The notes: generated from the letters alone by a model not told the origin. A stretch of 64,000 bases of DNA from Tubulanus polymorphus (GCF_964204645.1 NC_134031.1:14877307-14941306), one strand, 5' to 3'; shown: positions 23,826 to 34,478, counted from the first letter of the stretch. A program made the numbers and translations.

Positions 23826-23884
23826 ATAAACCTGTTAAATATACGTACAGGAAAGGCCCATGGTTAGTATCCGTATATCATTGA
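23826..23884 (+). CDS. Candidate alternative last exon of the mucin-like gene
   Basis: A strong acceptor (pyrimidine tract then AACAG) precedes a phase-1 frame reading DKPVKYTYRKGPWLVSVYH and then stop. The phase fits exon 2 of the mucin-like gene (22242-22607). It may be an alternative end, or it may have a further donor (ATG|GTTAGT) leading to exons I did not find. Confidence 0.3.
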
Positions 23885-23988
23885 GGAAGGTCAATTTACG
23901 CTCGACGATATAATTCCCGGCTTGGCATCGTAGTTAATACAACTCGTGGACCTATTTGCTTAGATTTATTTTTCATTATCTATAACTA

Positions 23989-24291
23989 CAGCAGCCTCCG
24001 TCTAAACCGGTACCGGTCTATCCGTACAATTCGGCAAAATGAAAACAAGATTTCAGTTTGCTAGTTTTTCAATACAAAATATCGCCTAGTTTGGTATCTA
24101 TTGGCTCGATTCGGTAAAATTTTGACATCATCATTCCCGTTCATTGTGCGCCTGAACCGGTAAACGGCAAACGGCTCTATTCGTCTACCGTCAACAGTGC
24201 TGTATTTTCAAACCCAGGCAACCGCCTAAACTCGGTAGAAAAATGAAGGCCTCAACACTGTACCGTACTGTTTATAAGGCGGAGTCTACTG
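23989..24291. mobile_element. Pogo/Tc-like miniature element with TA target duplication
   Basis: The ends CAGCAGCCTCCGTCTAAAC and CAGTAGACTCCGCCTTATAA (the latter on the reverse strand) are related inverted repeats. The element is bounded by TA at both sides (23987-23988 and 24292-24293). The interior is non-coding and carries ACCGGTACCGG-type words. Confidence 0.6.
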
Positions 24292-25042
24292 TATTATGCT
24301 TTGCTCGTGTTCGTTATTCTCATGTTAAGTGTCACTCTCGCTAAAGATATTGTGTTGTTTCCGTATTGATAGTACTGATTCGTCTGATAACAAAGCGACA
24401 AATCGTATCTTTAATAAACTAGTGTTAATGTCACATCATAGAGTTAGTTTCCTCGTTGTTTACGTTATCGATTTTTGGAATCCCTAAAAAAGGTTATTAA
24501 CATTGCTATTAAGATATTTGGTATTCTGATGACTGCGCAGTGTCGTCCTGTATCGATCCTCTCTTCAGATTTTACCAATACCTCATTTAGGGAGGATCTA
24601 TGCTTCGGCGAAGAGGCAATGTTCCGAACGAACTTACTCGAACAATGAGAGGGTAAATGTTAGATCCTATAACCGGCTCGACAGTGCTATGATAACGTCT
24701 AAAATCCTCTCGCACGTTCTAGCACGTTTAAGGCCCTAGTAAACAAAAAAACTTAATCAGTTCAATTCATATTAACGGGTTGACCACCACGGGATGCCAC
24801 CATTATTATCCTTCGGTCTATCTGCCACTAAGAGGCGTATTGATCTGATTACCTACGCCAAATATAAAAACAAACAAACAAACGAATTTAAGTTCGGAAT
24901 TTTATTTGAAGTCATCTCTCGATTATACCAGCGGAGAAACTGATATCGTTTCTAAACGAGTTGATACATGACTAGTTCTGCCGACAACGTTTTGAACAGG
25001 AAGAGTGACACTTTTTCTCAATGCAGTGAGTGACAACACTAG

Positions 25043-25183
25043 GTGCCAGTTGCACAGTCATGACCTAAGTCCAAAAGTGGTCTAAAAATTATAAGACCGG
25101 TCTTAAATTGTTAGATTGGCTATAGAACAAAGTTGGTCTTAGACTAGTCTTAAGTCTAAGCCATGACTATGCAACCAGCCCCA
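25043..25183. mobile_element. 141-bp miniature element (GGTGCCAGTTGCACAGTCAT end)
   Basis: The left arm GGTGCCAGTTGCACAGTCAT and the right arm (reverse strand) GGGGCTGGTTGCATAGTCAT are inverted repeats around a core with AAGACCGGTCTTAAATTG. Related copies are at 8297-8406 and 39904-40040. One edge supplies the last residues and the stop codon of the small ORF at 25156-25311. Confidence 0.72.
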
Positions 25184-25311
25184 GGCCCGTTATTGACGTA
25201 AGTTTCACACCTCTTCTTGCAGAGCGTTAAACAGGTCGCACACATATCAGAATTAGCGCCGCCAGCGACCGCTATCAGAACTAAAACTACCAGATACTGG
25301 AATGAAAGCAT
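25156..25311 (-). CDS. Short secreted cysteine-rich peptide ORF (51 aa)
   Basis: The frame runs from ATG at 25311 to TAG. It begins with a clear signal peptide (MLSFQYLVVLVLIAVAGGA) and continues with CATCLTLCKKRC, giving four closely spaced cysteines (24, 27, 31, 35) and a fifth at 47. The last eight or so residues and the stop codon come from a miniature transposon (25043-25183). Alternatively, a donor at AAGAG|GTGTGA (exon end about 25209) would splice the first 34 codons to an unseen second exon. Length and layout resemble small secreted peptides such as antimicrobial or signalling peptides, but no family is recognised. Confidence 0.42.
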   Translation of the reverse strand: MLSFQYLVVLVLIAVAGGANSDMCATCLTLCKKRCETYVNNGPGAGCIVMA

Positions 25312-25454
25312 ATTTATAGTAAAAGCTGGATATTTTCTGAGTAACGAACAATATTTCTATTTTTTTAAAAACAATTCACAGAAATTCTGGAAATAATGTA
25401 TATATGTTCAGATATTTGAATGCATAAATGGTTGGATGACCCCTAGAGACAGTG

Positions 25455-25800
25455 AGGACTCCGCAATGGCCAAGGCACGTGGGAATTGCAGATATAGTGA
25501 AGATCCACCAGGTGTTACTAGTGTGCAGTAGGACATCAACTACTGCAGCAATAGGGGATTCCATTTGTGACAAGTGAGGATCCACCAGGTGTCGCTAGTG
25601 TGCAGTAGGACATCAACTAATGCAGCAATAGAGGATTCCACGTGTGGCAAGTGAGGATCCACCAGGTGTCACTAGTGTGCAGTAGGACATCAACTACTGC
25701 AGCAATAGAGGATTCCATTTGTGTCAAGTGAAGATCCACCAGGTGTCGTGAGTGTACAGTAGGACATCAACTACTGCAGCAGTTGAGGATTCCACAGTTT
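25455..25800. repeat. 77-78-bp tandem repeat
   Basis: About four and a half copies of a unit starting GATCCACCAGGTGTCACTAG and containing GCAGTAGGACATCAACTACT and AGAGGATTCCAYKTGTG. The copies are highly similar, suggesting a recent expansion. The array abuts the orphan exon at 25825-26103. Confidence 0.9.
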
Positions 25801-25824
25801 TAGAACAATTAATAAACTACCTTG

Positions 25825-26103
25825 ATGACGACATGTTGCTACGATTTTGTAGGTTTCAGATCCCGATCGCGTTTGTGAAGTCGATGCAATGAGTTTTACT
25901 GCACGAATACAAATGTGATCGCGGTTTAAATAGAGCGAATTCATGGTAAAACAAAATTGTTGAAATTGTGAAGATGATTCGATTGGTTCTAATTCTATCC
26001 ACCATTCACACGTACTCAATTCGGTATCGTATTTTACTGACAGATATAAATATCGCATTACATTGAATTCTTTTAGGCAGCTGATGGTGACGATGTTCTC
26101 CAT
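25825..26103 (-). CDS. Orphan coding-like exon, function unknown
   Basis: From ATG at 26103 the frame reads about 93 residues to a phase-1 donor (CATCAAG|GTAGTT). It contains CEWWIELEPIESSSQFQQFC and several cysteines, with no signal peptide. Codon usage looks coding. A decayed relative with an in-frame stop occurs at about 20030-20100. I do not recognise the domain and found no confident downstream exon, so this may be a partial gene, a pseudogene or part of a mobile element. Confidence 0.28.
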
Positions 26104-26418
26104 TTGTTCCTAAACCCGGTTTCACGAAACAAAAAACTTATCATCGAGAATGAAAAGATCGTCATTAATCATATCGTTTCTGAATCGTTGAAGTCGCCAA
26201 CATTCTCCACCGTCTTATGGTCTCTTAAAAGCCTAACGTATATCGACAAAGTAGCTCGAGACATTGAACTAGTTGCTGCTGCAAGGCAGTTTTCGGCGTA
26301 CGCGACTAGGGCGCATCGATTCACACAGGATTCCTTACATAACGGATACTATCAGTGTACATAAACATTATTGTAACGGTTTTTACGGCGTCCAAAAAGG
26401 CGTCCGAAATGTTTCCTA

Positions 26419-26577
26419 CTGCGGAACCTCTCATTATGACGAACTCGGATACAATGATTCATCGGATATAACGAATACAGAATTCCGTCCCTAGTAAGAA
26501 CATTGGTTGGTTTTAAACGAACTATCGGTTATAACGTGGGTCCCGTGAAGTTCGTTGTAACGAGGGTTCAACTGTGG
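26419..26577. mobile_element. Pogo-like miniature element, diverged copy
   Basis: It contains GGATATAACGAATACAGAAT, CGAACTATCGGTTATAACG and GTCCCGTGAAGTTCGTTGTA, all shared with the cleaner copy at 57772-57935. The ends GGAACCTCTCATTATGACGA and GTTGTAACGAGGGTTCAACT are related inverted repeats. Confidence 0.6.
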
Positions 26578-26579
26578 TA

Positions 26580-28094
26580 GTTTATACAACGTTTAGACTA
26601 TTGTTGCCCTCATTATAAACATTGATATGAAACACACTGGAGTCCGTGTTGTATTGTAGAATCACACGCTAAGAATAAAGACTCAATCCTAATAGAGGTA
26701 CACTGAATATTAAGGTGGCTGATTTGGGCCACACGAAAAAAATGTTTCTGTGCGGCTAGAGGAACGATAAAAACATTTCACATTGGCCCGTTTTTTTGTT
26801 TTCTCGCTCGACAGTTTTTTTCCTGAGGCCTAAAAACTATCGCGCGACCCGGGTTTAATTGAAACGTCGCAACGTTGCCGAAAACTATCCGCTCTGAAAG
26901 AAAACATTGTGTGGACTCGTCTCATCCTCGTTGCAGGAGGAAAGTATCGGATAAGGGGATTGGGTGACAGAACTGGATAAACAGGAACATACTGCGGAGT
27001 GTGGTACACGCGAAGGGCTTTCCTTGGATAAAGTAGTCACGCTGAAGGCTATTACCGAATTCCCGCCCATCCATCAACCGGCATTATTAGAAACGCATCG
27101 GAAAAGGTGCAATTTCTGAGACGATGAGCGGCGAATTTATTTTTTCTCAAAGCTTTCTGGATCATTGTCTCGATAAAAAGGAATCACCTCTAGTGGGTTA
27201 GACCCGCTCCCTCTCACTCCCTAGATCCGTCCCAAAGACATAATTTTGTCACACATCACAAAACGACGAGGCGGGAAGGACGGGGGTTATAGCCCAACGG
27301 GTACAGATTATTACTGTGCTCATCCTGTTTTTAAGCCGCTCTTTACAGATCGGATTATTTTTCATTTTACCCCGTTTAATTTCATATTAAATGTTTGAAT
27401 AATTAAAATGCGATGGATTTGTCGTGAATCGTGTGTTGAGTCTTGCGGTCGTGCTGTTTTTATATTCAGGGCCCACACGATGCCTGAAGCCGTTTTCATC
27501 TTCTGATGTTTCCGAACAAAATCGGAGCGAACGTCGTTTTGAAAAGTACGTAAAAACTTCCATGAATCAGCTTATTATTTATATCTCGATAGAAATGTTT
27601 TATAACTCATGGAAATTTCGCGCAACAACTCATTTTTGCACGACCCGAAACTCTGGAATATGATGAAGCATGATACAACACGTTTCATGACGATATTCAT
27701 AAGAGGTTATTCTAGTATATTCATCAACTACGCATTGTTTTGATATAATACGAGGCCTTTTAGATCAGAAATTACAAACAGGTTTTATGTAAATGAATAA
27801 TGAATTCGGCTGCGTTCATTGGAGATTCAATCTTACACAGTGTTTGAGACATGTTCGATATACTCCGTGATTCAGGTAAGAAATCAAATAATTCGTTATT
27901 AATTCAAAGTGTCCAGTTGGTAAGAAAAAGAGAATTATTATTTACATGACGAGAGAGCTGTGGACGAGCTGAGAATCAGTGAACGGGAAAATAAATTGTT
28001 CGTGTTTAGGCTTAAAAAATGATACATTGATTCTCCGCAGCGGCCGGGTCACTTCGTAAACTGAAATAGAATCAGTTCATTTCTTTTTTTGTAT
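26580..28094. other. Intergenic, no gene recognised
   Basis: A frame at 27424-27545 has a hydrophobic leader (VLSLAVVLFLYSG) and then a donor-like GTACGT, but no in-frame ATG, so I do not call it. Nothing else is supported. Confidence 0.35.
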
Positions 28095-28290
28095 CTTAAA
28101 ATAGGGATTGACCCTGTTATTTATTTGCTTGGTAAATTTCGTTTGATTTTTTGATTGAGTGTCCCTTACAGACCCACCACACCTGCCGGGAAACAGGATG
28201 TTTGATTTTGAAATCGGAAATCGAAGTACAGATATAGTTGTGTGATCGGCGGTCGAGTTTACATATTTTTTTGTTCATTTTATTAGCTGT
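28095..28290. repeat. Dispersed repeat, inverted copy of receptor-intron repeat
   Basis: This is the reverse complement of much of 10560-10745 (AGTGTCCCTTACAGACCCAC versus the GGGTTTTGTAAGGGACACC region), with moderate divergence. Confidence 0.6.
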
Positions 28291-28540
28291 CGGGTCTGTT
28301 TTTGTATGCCTGGTCACAATAACTGAATAGATAGGCGGTCAACTTTTGCGTTGAGCAGACGAAGAAACAAGGTATCCATTTTTTGCCTTAAGATGAATTT
28401 ATATGAAGTACCAGTATTACCGTTTACCCGATGAAGCGCTTGTAGCGCAAAATCGTATTTTTAAGACAAATTTAGTTCTAATCATTCAAGATAATATTTG
28501 TCTTTTCGTTCAACTATTCGTATGAACTTTCAGTTTTTCC

Positions 28541-28563
28541 GCCGCCGCCGCCGCCGCCGCCGC
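28541..28563. repeat. (CCG)n trinucleotide tract
   Basis: About seven CCG/GCC repeats, in what would be the 3' UTR of the minus-strand fragment at 28605-29107. Confidence 0.85.
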
Positions 28564-28604
28564 TGCTGGTACTCACGCGAATGAATAAACTAAACACTTT
28601 TTTT

Positions 28605-29107
28605 TTAGAGTAAACGGTAAATCCATACACACATCTCATCCGCCGTAACCTTGAGATCCAAATCTTTGACGATCTGAATAGGCATTTCACCTGAATAGTC
28701 GTCACTTTACTATTAAAAAAACAACAAATATAACCGCAATTTCAGCTAAACAATTTGTAAATTAAAATACTGTCTATCATAAGATTCATTCTACTATCTA
28801 TAGTAGACTGCGCGTTAGTCTCAGATCTCAAAATTCTCTCCGGGAATTCCGGGGTAGTTGGAGTGGCAGTTGGAGTGTCATCATCAGATGACTTGGGGTC
28901 TGGAGGCACACAGAGCGCAAAATAATCTGAGGTAAGTGGCATGGTAAGCCTGCAGTCTACTGCAGAGAGTTGATAACTTGGAAATAATGTATAAAATGAA
29001 TTCTTACGATTGATACATTCTATCTAGCTGTTCGAGCGATACAGTTGAATCCGTATACACTAACTGATATCTTCTATCCGATTGTTTAATGACCGAAGTT
29101 ATGGAAT
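28605..29107 (-). CDS. Three-exon gene fragment, function unknown
   Basis: Phase-consistent exons are 29008-29107 (incoming phase 1), 28771-28949 and 28605-28690. They encode about 121 residues ending at TAA. The first piece reads through RRYQLVYTDSTVSLEQLDRM, the middle is Asp/Ser/Thr/Pro-rich (KSSDDDTPTATPTTPEFPER), and the end reads EMPIQIVKDLDLKVTADEMC then VWIYRLL. Donors are TC|GTAAGA and GACA|GTATTT; acceptors end CTGCAG and TTCAG. Three frames in matching phase and a well-formed C-terminus suggest a real gene whose 5' exons lie above 29.1 kb, perhaps interrupted by the mobile DNA there. No domain is recognised. An alternative donor 18 bp upstream (ATA|GTAGAA) gives the same phase. Confidence 0.4.
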
Positions 29108-29164
29108 CTGCCCTTATTATTGAAAATATGGATAAATGTGTTAATTTGAATAACGGTTTTTCAG

Positions 29165-29300
29165 AAATCTGATTGCCGATTGTCGACCTGCTCTCGAGTC
29201 GACAATCGGCAATTGGCAATCAAAAACCTGAATGGTCGACTATCAGGTTTCCGATTGCCGATTGTCGATTGCCGATTGCCGATTGCCGATTGTCGACTTC
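29165..29300. repeat. GATTGCCGATTGTCGA tandem and inverted array
   Basis: Repeated GATTGCCGATTGTCGAC words lie on both strands and form a palindromic cluster around GTCGACAATCGGCAATTGG. Confidence 0.7.
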
Positions 29301-29717
29301 TGAAAATCACTTCACGTGCCTCCTTCTATCGATCTGCGCGTATTAATACTTTTCTCAGTGAACATGTTGGACCCGCAGATCTACTTTTACCTGTTCTGGA
29401 GTTGAGCCACAATGGTCAAACAAAGCGAAGTGGATCATTTCCGGTACCAGTTACAATTCAAACGCAATCATTTGTCTGGTGCTAAAATTTGGCAAGGGCC
29501 GGGTCCGACGTTTTTGGTCGGGCCAGATTTGGCCCGGGCCAAACAGGCTCGCGCCGATTCGGCACCCGTGTGAACAGTTGTTCCGGGCCAAATTTGACAT
29601 GGCCCCAAAAATGCTCGTGTGACCGCGGCTATAGAATTTTTCAATCTTGGCTTCGTTATTGTGGGATTTCTCTCGTTAGTATTAGATAATTCTAGTGATG
29701 TGTAGTGACGGCCAGTG

Positions 29718-29960
29718 ACGGGAGTTTATTCAAGTCCCCCGTGGGTCGTACGAAAATATTCCCCGGAATGAACGACTTTGTAACAAATGTAATCTAGGCA
29801 AAATTGGCGACGAATACCATTTCATAATCGAGTGTCATTTTTTCGAGAGTTTAAGAAGTCGGTACAAACCGCAACAACGGTAGTAAATGTCCCTAACTTA
29901 CGAAAATTTATGAATCTTTTTACATCACAAGACCCAAACATCTTAAGGAAGCTAGCAGTA
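29718..29960 (+). pseudogene. 3' remnant of a LINE-type retrotransposon ORF2
   Basis: One frame reads PRNERLCNKCNLGKIGDEYH followed by FIIECHFFESLRSRY. This is the Cys/His pattern found downstream of the reverse transcriptase domain in many non-LTR elements. The frame is broken shortly after, and the tail (FMNLFTSQDPNILRKLAVFI in a shifted frame) confirms decay. No promoter or 5' part is present. Confidence 0.65.
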
Positions 29961-29974
29961 TTTATCAAAAAAGG

Positions 29975-30065
29975 TTAGCGGTAAAAATCCCCTTGGTAAA
30001 AATCCCCTTGGTAAAAATTCCCTAGGTAAAAATTCCCTAGGTAAAAATCCTCTCGGTAAAAATCC
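29975..30065. repeat. 15-bp tandem repeat (GGTAAAAATCCCCTT)
   Basis: Five to six copies of GGTAAAAATYCCCTWG. The Asp-Phe-Tyr frame on the minus strand is a repeat artefact. Confidence 0.85.
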
Positions 30066-30168
30066 CCAATTCTTCTAAGTAGATAAAAATCTCCCTCCTT
30101 CTGAATGTGTAAAAATGTGTGAAGAAAACACATAGCCTCGTCTAGCCATCGCTGGGCATACACGTCTT

Positions 30169-31927
30169 AATAAAGAAGTTTCCAGTTTCTAGGCGCCATT
30201 TTGTGGCGGTCCCGCGAGGTCCCCATTGTTGCGATAATTTGCGCTCATTTTTAAAACATAAGTTTCGATTGAATATCATATAGTTCTGCAGTCCCTAGCT
30301 CGACGAAATCAATTTATACACCATTTTAAAGGAAATGAAATGCAGATATTTGCTGGCGATTCTTGGAATTTTTGAACTCAACAATTGAGAACAGTGAAGA
30401 TGTGAAACCAAGGACCGCATATCTTAACCGTGCGTAAAAGAAATCGCAATATTTATTAATTTTAAAATATCTAAGTATCTCTTAAAGCTATATTTCCAAT
30501 TTTCACAGAGGTTAAAGAGGGTTATTTGCAGTTAAAGCCTGCGTTGAATTTTTTTAAATATCTTTCCTGACGACTGATCTGTACCCGCTTGAGTTTGAGA
30601 TTACGCGCAAAAGGGGTCTCCCACTGCGCATTGCAATTTCACTGAACATTGAGATTTGCGACAAGAAATTTTTAAATGCAATTTGATTTCTTCACATTTT
30701 CCATGGGGATATTTTGAGATGATAATCCATATCTTCTTTGTACCGTATTTTGGCGGGAGCAATTCGTTAATCTGGTTTCGGGATCCGGTTTGTCCCGCTA
30801 TTGAAGTGTGAACGGCCCAGTTGAGGAATTGTCGTATACAGCCCGTCCAGCCTAGCGCCGATTTTGTGTTCGGTGAAATCAAACGTTTTAGAGTCGATGG
30901 TGAAATGTGCCAGTCAATTTAAACGCTTAGGACATATTTAACACATATCTCTCTCTGGTAATCCCTCATTCTGGGATCATACGATGAATTTAATGAATCT
31001 CAACCTTCTTGCTGGAAAACATCGACCAGAAAACCTTACTGATATAAAATTCCAATATAATATTTAAAGGGGTTCATATCTGTCCCCCATTTGATATTCT
31101 GTTTTAGGGGGTCAACGTCCAGTTTGGCAACTTTCAGCTGCGCCGCATATTCAAAACTATATAAAAACTTAGATTTTTTTTCTAGTGTCCAACCATGAGT
31201 GGTACATTCGGTTGAAACGCAAATTAGGTTCTCAACTAGGCCACATTTGCAACCAACACAGAAAGTCCCCACTCTAACAAGAAATCCTTTAATTTCCCAA
31301 CGCTACAAAACTCGAATTCATCAAAACACTCAAAGTCCATTTTCAACCATACGAAAATAAAGGTAATATATAACCATCAGAAGCAATATTGATAATTACA
31401 AACCAGTATAAAATCTTATTTTTGCGATTTCTTTTCACAAATCTCAATGTTCAGTGAAATGGCGGTGCGCAGTGGGAGACCCCTTTTGCGCGTAATCTCA
31501 AACTCAAGCGGGTACAGATCAGTCGTCAGGAAAGATATTTTTAAAAATTCAACGCAGGCTTTAACTGCAAATAACCCTCTTTAACCTCTGTGAAAATTGG
31601 AAATATAGCTTTAAGAGATACTTAGATATTTTAAAATTAATAAATATTGCGCTTTCTTTTACGCACGGTTAAGATATGCGGTCCTTGGTTTCACATCTTC
31701 ACTGTTCTCAATTGTTGAGTTCAAAAATTCCAAGAATCGCCAGCAAATATCTGCATTTCATTTCCTTTAAAATGGTGTATAAATTGATTTCGTCGAGCAA
31801 GGGACTGCAGAACTATATGATATTCAATCGAAACTTATGTTTTAAAATTGAGCGCAAATTATCGCAACAATAGGGACCTCGAGGGACCGCCACAAAATGG
31901 CGCCTAGAAACTGGAAACTTCTTTATT
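30169..31927. mobile_element. 1.76-kb element with about 500-bp terminal inverted repeats
   Basis: The left arm (30169 to about 30670) and right arm (about 31430-31927) are near-identical reverse complements. They differ at only a handful of positions, from AATAAAGAAGTTTCCAGTTT inward past the block ACGCGCAAAAGGGGTCTCCC. The interior is about 760 bp with no convincing ORF. The outer bases may extend to TACACG on both sides. The GGCGCCATTTT and GTCCNCATTGTTG end words are shared with the smaller element at 46746-47429, defining a family. The near-identity of the arms implies recent insertion or gene conversion. The transposase is not encoded here. Confidence 0.88.
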
Positions 31928-32579
31928 GCGTGTATAAATGATATGTACGAACTTCATAGAAGAAAAAGTGTTACTGTACATTGTAAATGAAACTGGAGTA
32001 ACTGTAATTGTATAACTGTAAACCGTTTATTTGTTTGTATCCTGTGCTCGAAAAGAGAAGAAGGATTTTGTGTTTGAATAATATATAGGCCTATCATGTC
32101 AACGCGTATATCATTACCCCACGTGTCAACGCGTATATTATCACCCCACGTGCGCCGGGTGACCTCTACGCATTGTAAGTCTTGAGTGTTATGCGAAAAT
32201 ATTATCACTTCATAAACACGTTGACATGACAGGATGCGATAATTATAATCGTGACGCAGCGGATTACCTGGAAAATAATTAAATCATGCACGTATCAAAC
32301 GTGTTTAAACCGTTGCCAAAACAACTCGCAGAGACCGTTACCCAGTGCCCAAACAACTCGCTTAGGAATATGATTAATGTAAAAATTAGTAGCCCTTTGT
32401 CTGGAGTTTTTGGGAGAGAGAATGTAACTACTAGGATGAAAGCAAATAAAGATAGCAAAACGTGATCATACCAGATAATATACGAAGTGGATAGTATTTA
32501 ATATCTAACCCAAGAGGAAAAGGCAGGCCGGAGAAACCACTGAGAGAAGATCAGCCGGCAGTACAACATCGGTGAACTG

Positions 32580-32862
32580 TTAGCTGGTTCTACCTGGATG
32601 GAGGTTCACCCGCATGGGTGGAGGTCTTCCTGGATGAGGGGGGATCTACCTGAATGGAGGGTCACCCGCATGGGTGGAGGTCTTCCTGGATGAGGGGGAT
32701 CTACCTGAATGGAGGTCCACCTGCATGGGTGGAGGTCTTCCTGGATGAGGGGGATCTACCTGAATGGAGGGTCACCCGCATGGGTGGAGGTCTTCCTGGA
32801 TGAGGGGATCTACCTGGATGGAGGTCCACTTGCATGGGTGGAGGTTCCTGGATGAGGGGATC
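32580..32862. repeat. About 58-bp tandem repeat
   Basis: About five copies of a unit with ACCTGAATGGAGGGTCACCC, GCATGGGTGGAGGTCTTCCT and GGATGAGGGGGATC. A related array resumes at 33706-33900 because an inverted-repeat element has split it. Confidence 0.88.
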
Positions 32863-32866
32863 TACC

Positions 32867-33705
32867 CAGGGGCGGATCCAGACCGTATTAGCCGTATTGC
32901 CCAATACGGTCTAGAATTGTTAAGCGCCCTTCGAAATTTCACCGGCAATATTTTTGACGGCATTATTTCAGCAACCGCTAATTCCGTGTCCGTAATCCGG
33001 GCATAATTATAAAATTAATCGGTATATACTGCTGCCGAGAAAGTGAGGAGAGGTAATCATATTTGTAAAGCCTTTAATCATGATAAATTAAATAGGGCAC
33101 TTTCCTTTTGCAAGGGGCACTCATGCTTTAGATGAGGGCACCTTGTCCTTGCCTTTTCAAGGAGGGCTAAAGGGGCACTCGTACTTTAGAAGAGGGCACT
33201 ATACGCGGAAAATGTTGAAGAAAAGGGCACTTTTTTGCCTAATTTTTAAAATTTTAGGGGCACTTTTGGTTTGGAAGATGGCACACGACATGAGGATAAA
33301 TGTGAAGACGAGGCAATTTTTGCCGATTGTTAACAATGAAGGGGCACTTAGCCGTATTCTGTATAATTGTTAAGGGGCACTTTTAAAGATTATAGGGGCA
33401 CTAGGCGAAGTTGGCGACAACCATTCTTTCATGGGTTCGCCAGCTTCATTTTTTATCCGCATCTGAAATCTTGTCTCGAATTCGTTTATTCTGGATTGCT
33501 CTGCTAGCCTCTAGAAGCCCTCTAAAAACCTTTAAATGGTACCATATTTTCAAAATTTTCCGGGGGTGGGCCCCCAGACCCCCCTCTAAGGACTTCGCGC
33601 CTTCGGCGCTCGCATTGACCTGGATACTGGGTGTGCCCTAAATCAGAAAGCTGCCGTTCAATTTCCTTCCAATACTGTCTACCCATCCCCCTGGATCCGC
33701 CCCTG
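32867..33705. mobile_element. 839-bp element with perfect 15-bp TIRs and 5-bp duplication, inside a minisatellite
   Basis: CAGGGGCGGATCCAG (32867-32881) and its exact reverse complement (33691-33705) bound the element. It is flanked by the direct repeat CTACC at 32862-32866 and 33706-33710. The interior carries many GGGGCACTTTT words and no intact ORF. The CTACC could be a target duplication or a chance feature of the surrounding repeat unit. Confidence 0.85.
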
Positions 33706-34227
33706 CTACCTGGATCAAGGGATCTTCCTGGGTGCGGTGTCTGTGCCTGCCTGGAAGGAGTTCTACTTGATGAGGAGCAGGTCTACCTCGATCAGGGGAT
33801 GTACCTGGATGAGGGGATACCTGCATGAATGGAGGTCTTCCTGAATGAGGGGTCTAAGCTGGATCAGGGAATGTACCTGGATCAGGGGATCTTTTCGCAA
33901 AGTTCTTACATATTTCAATAAATCAAGGTTAAATTTAAGAAACCGGAACGGGAATTTTTCACAATCTCACAAACTTTTAGTTATCTATAGTGACTTATGA
34001 TGAAGGTTTGAGGGCAAGTTGATGTAGGACCTGAGGCTGAGGGCACTTACACTTGTAAGTCAACTCACGCCATTAACAGGGGCACTTTTTCGTCAAACCC
34101 ATGGATTGAGGGGCTGCATCTCGGAGGGGAATGGAGTAAGCGCGACAGCATTCCGGAACCCACCCTGCTGTAGAAGGCTCTGCTGGTGATAGTGTTGGTT
34201 TCTCTCGATAGAGAGCACTGCTGTATT

Positions 34228-34478
34228 CAGGGGCGGATCTAGCTTTTCGGATAAGAGGGTGCTACTTACATATGGGGTGGGGTCCGGATATGCTCCTCCA
34301 GAAAATTAAGAAAAATAAAATGTATTCTGGGCACTTTCCTGGTTGAAATTAGTAATGAAATGTGTTCACTATTTCACCATTTTCTAAACAAAAAGACTTG
34401 GGTAGAAAATTCCAAGGTCACTCTGCTGAAAAAAGGGGGTGCGTGCAGCCGCCACGCACCCCCCTGGATTCGCCACTG
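34228..34478. mobile_element. 251-bp element with CAGGGGCGGATCTAG ends
   Basis: The left end CAGGGGCGGATCTAG and the right end CTGGATTCGCCACTG are imperfect inverted repeats. Flanks GTATT and GTATC are nearly identical. It is a short diverged member of the family at 18778 and 32867. Confidence 0.75.

Noticed and set aside
27424-27545. Frame with a signal-peptide-like leader
   Set aside because: The frame starts at GTG with an in-frame stop just upstream and no ATG. No partner exon was found.
30601-31272. Two minus-strand frames inside the long inverted-repeat element
   Set aside because: One lies across an inverted arm and the other in the core. Neither has transposase motifs or codon bias.
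31676-31873. 65-codon frame starting MRSLVSHLHC
   Set aside because: Lies in the right arm of the inverted-repeat element. There is no recognisable domain.
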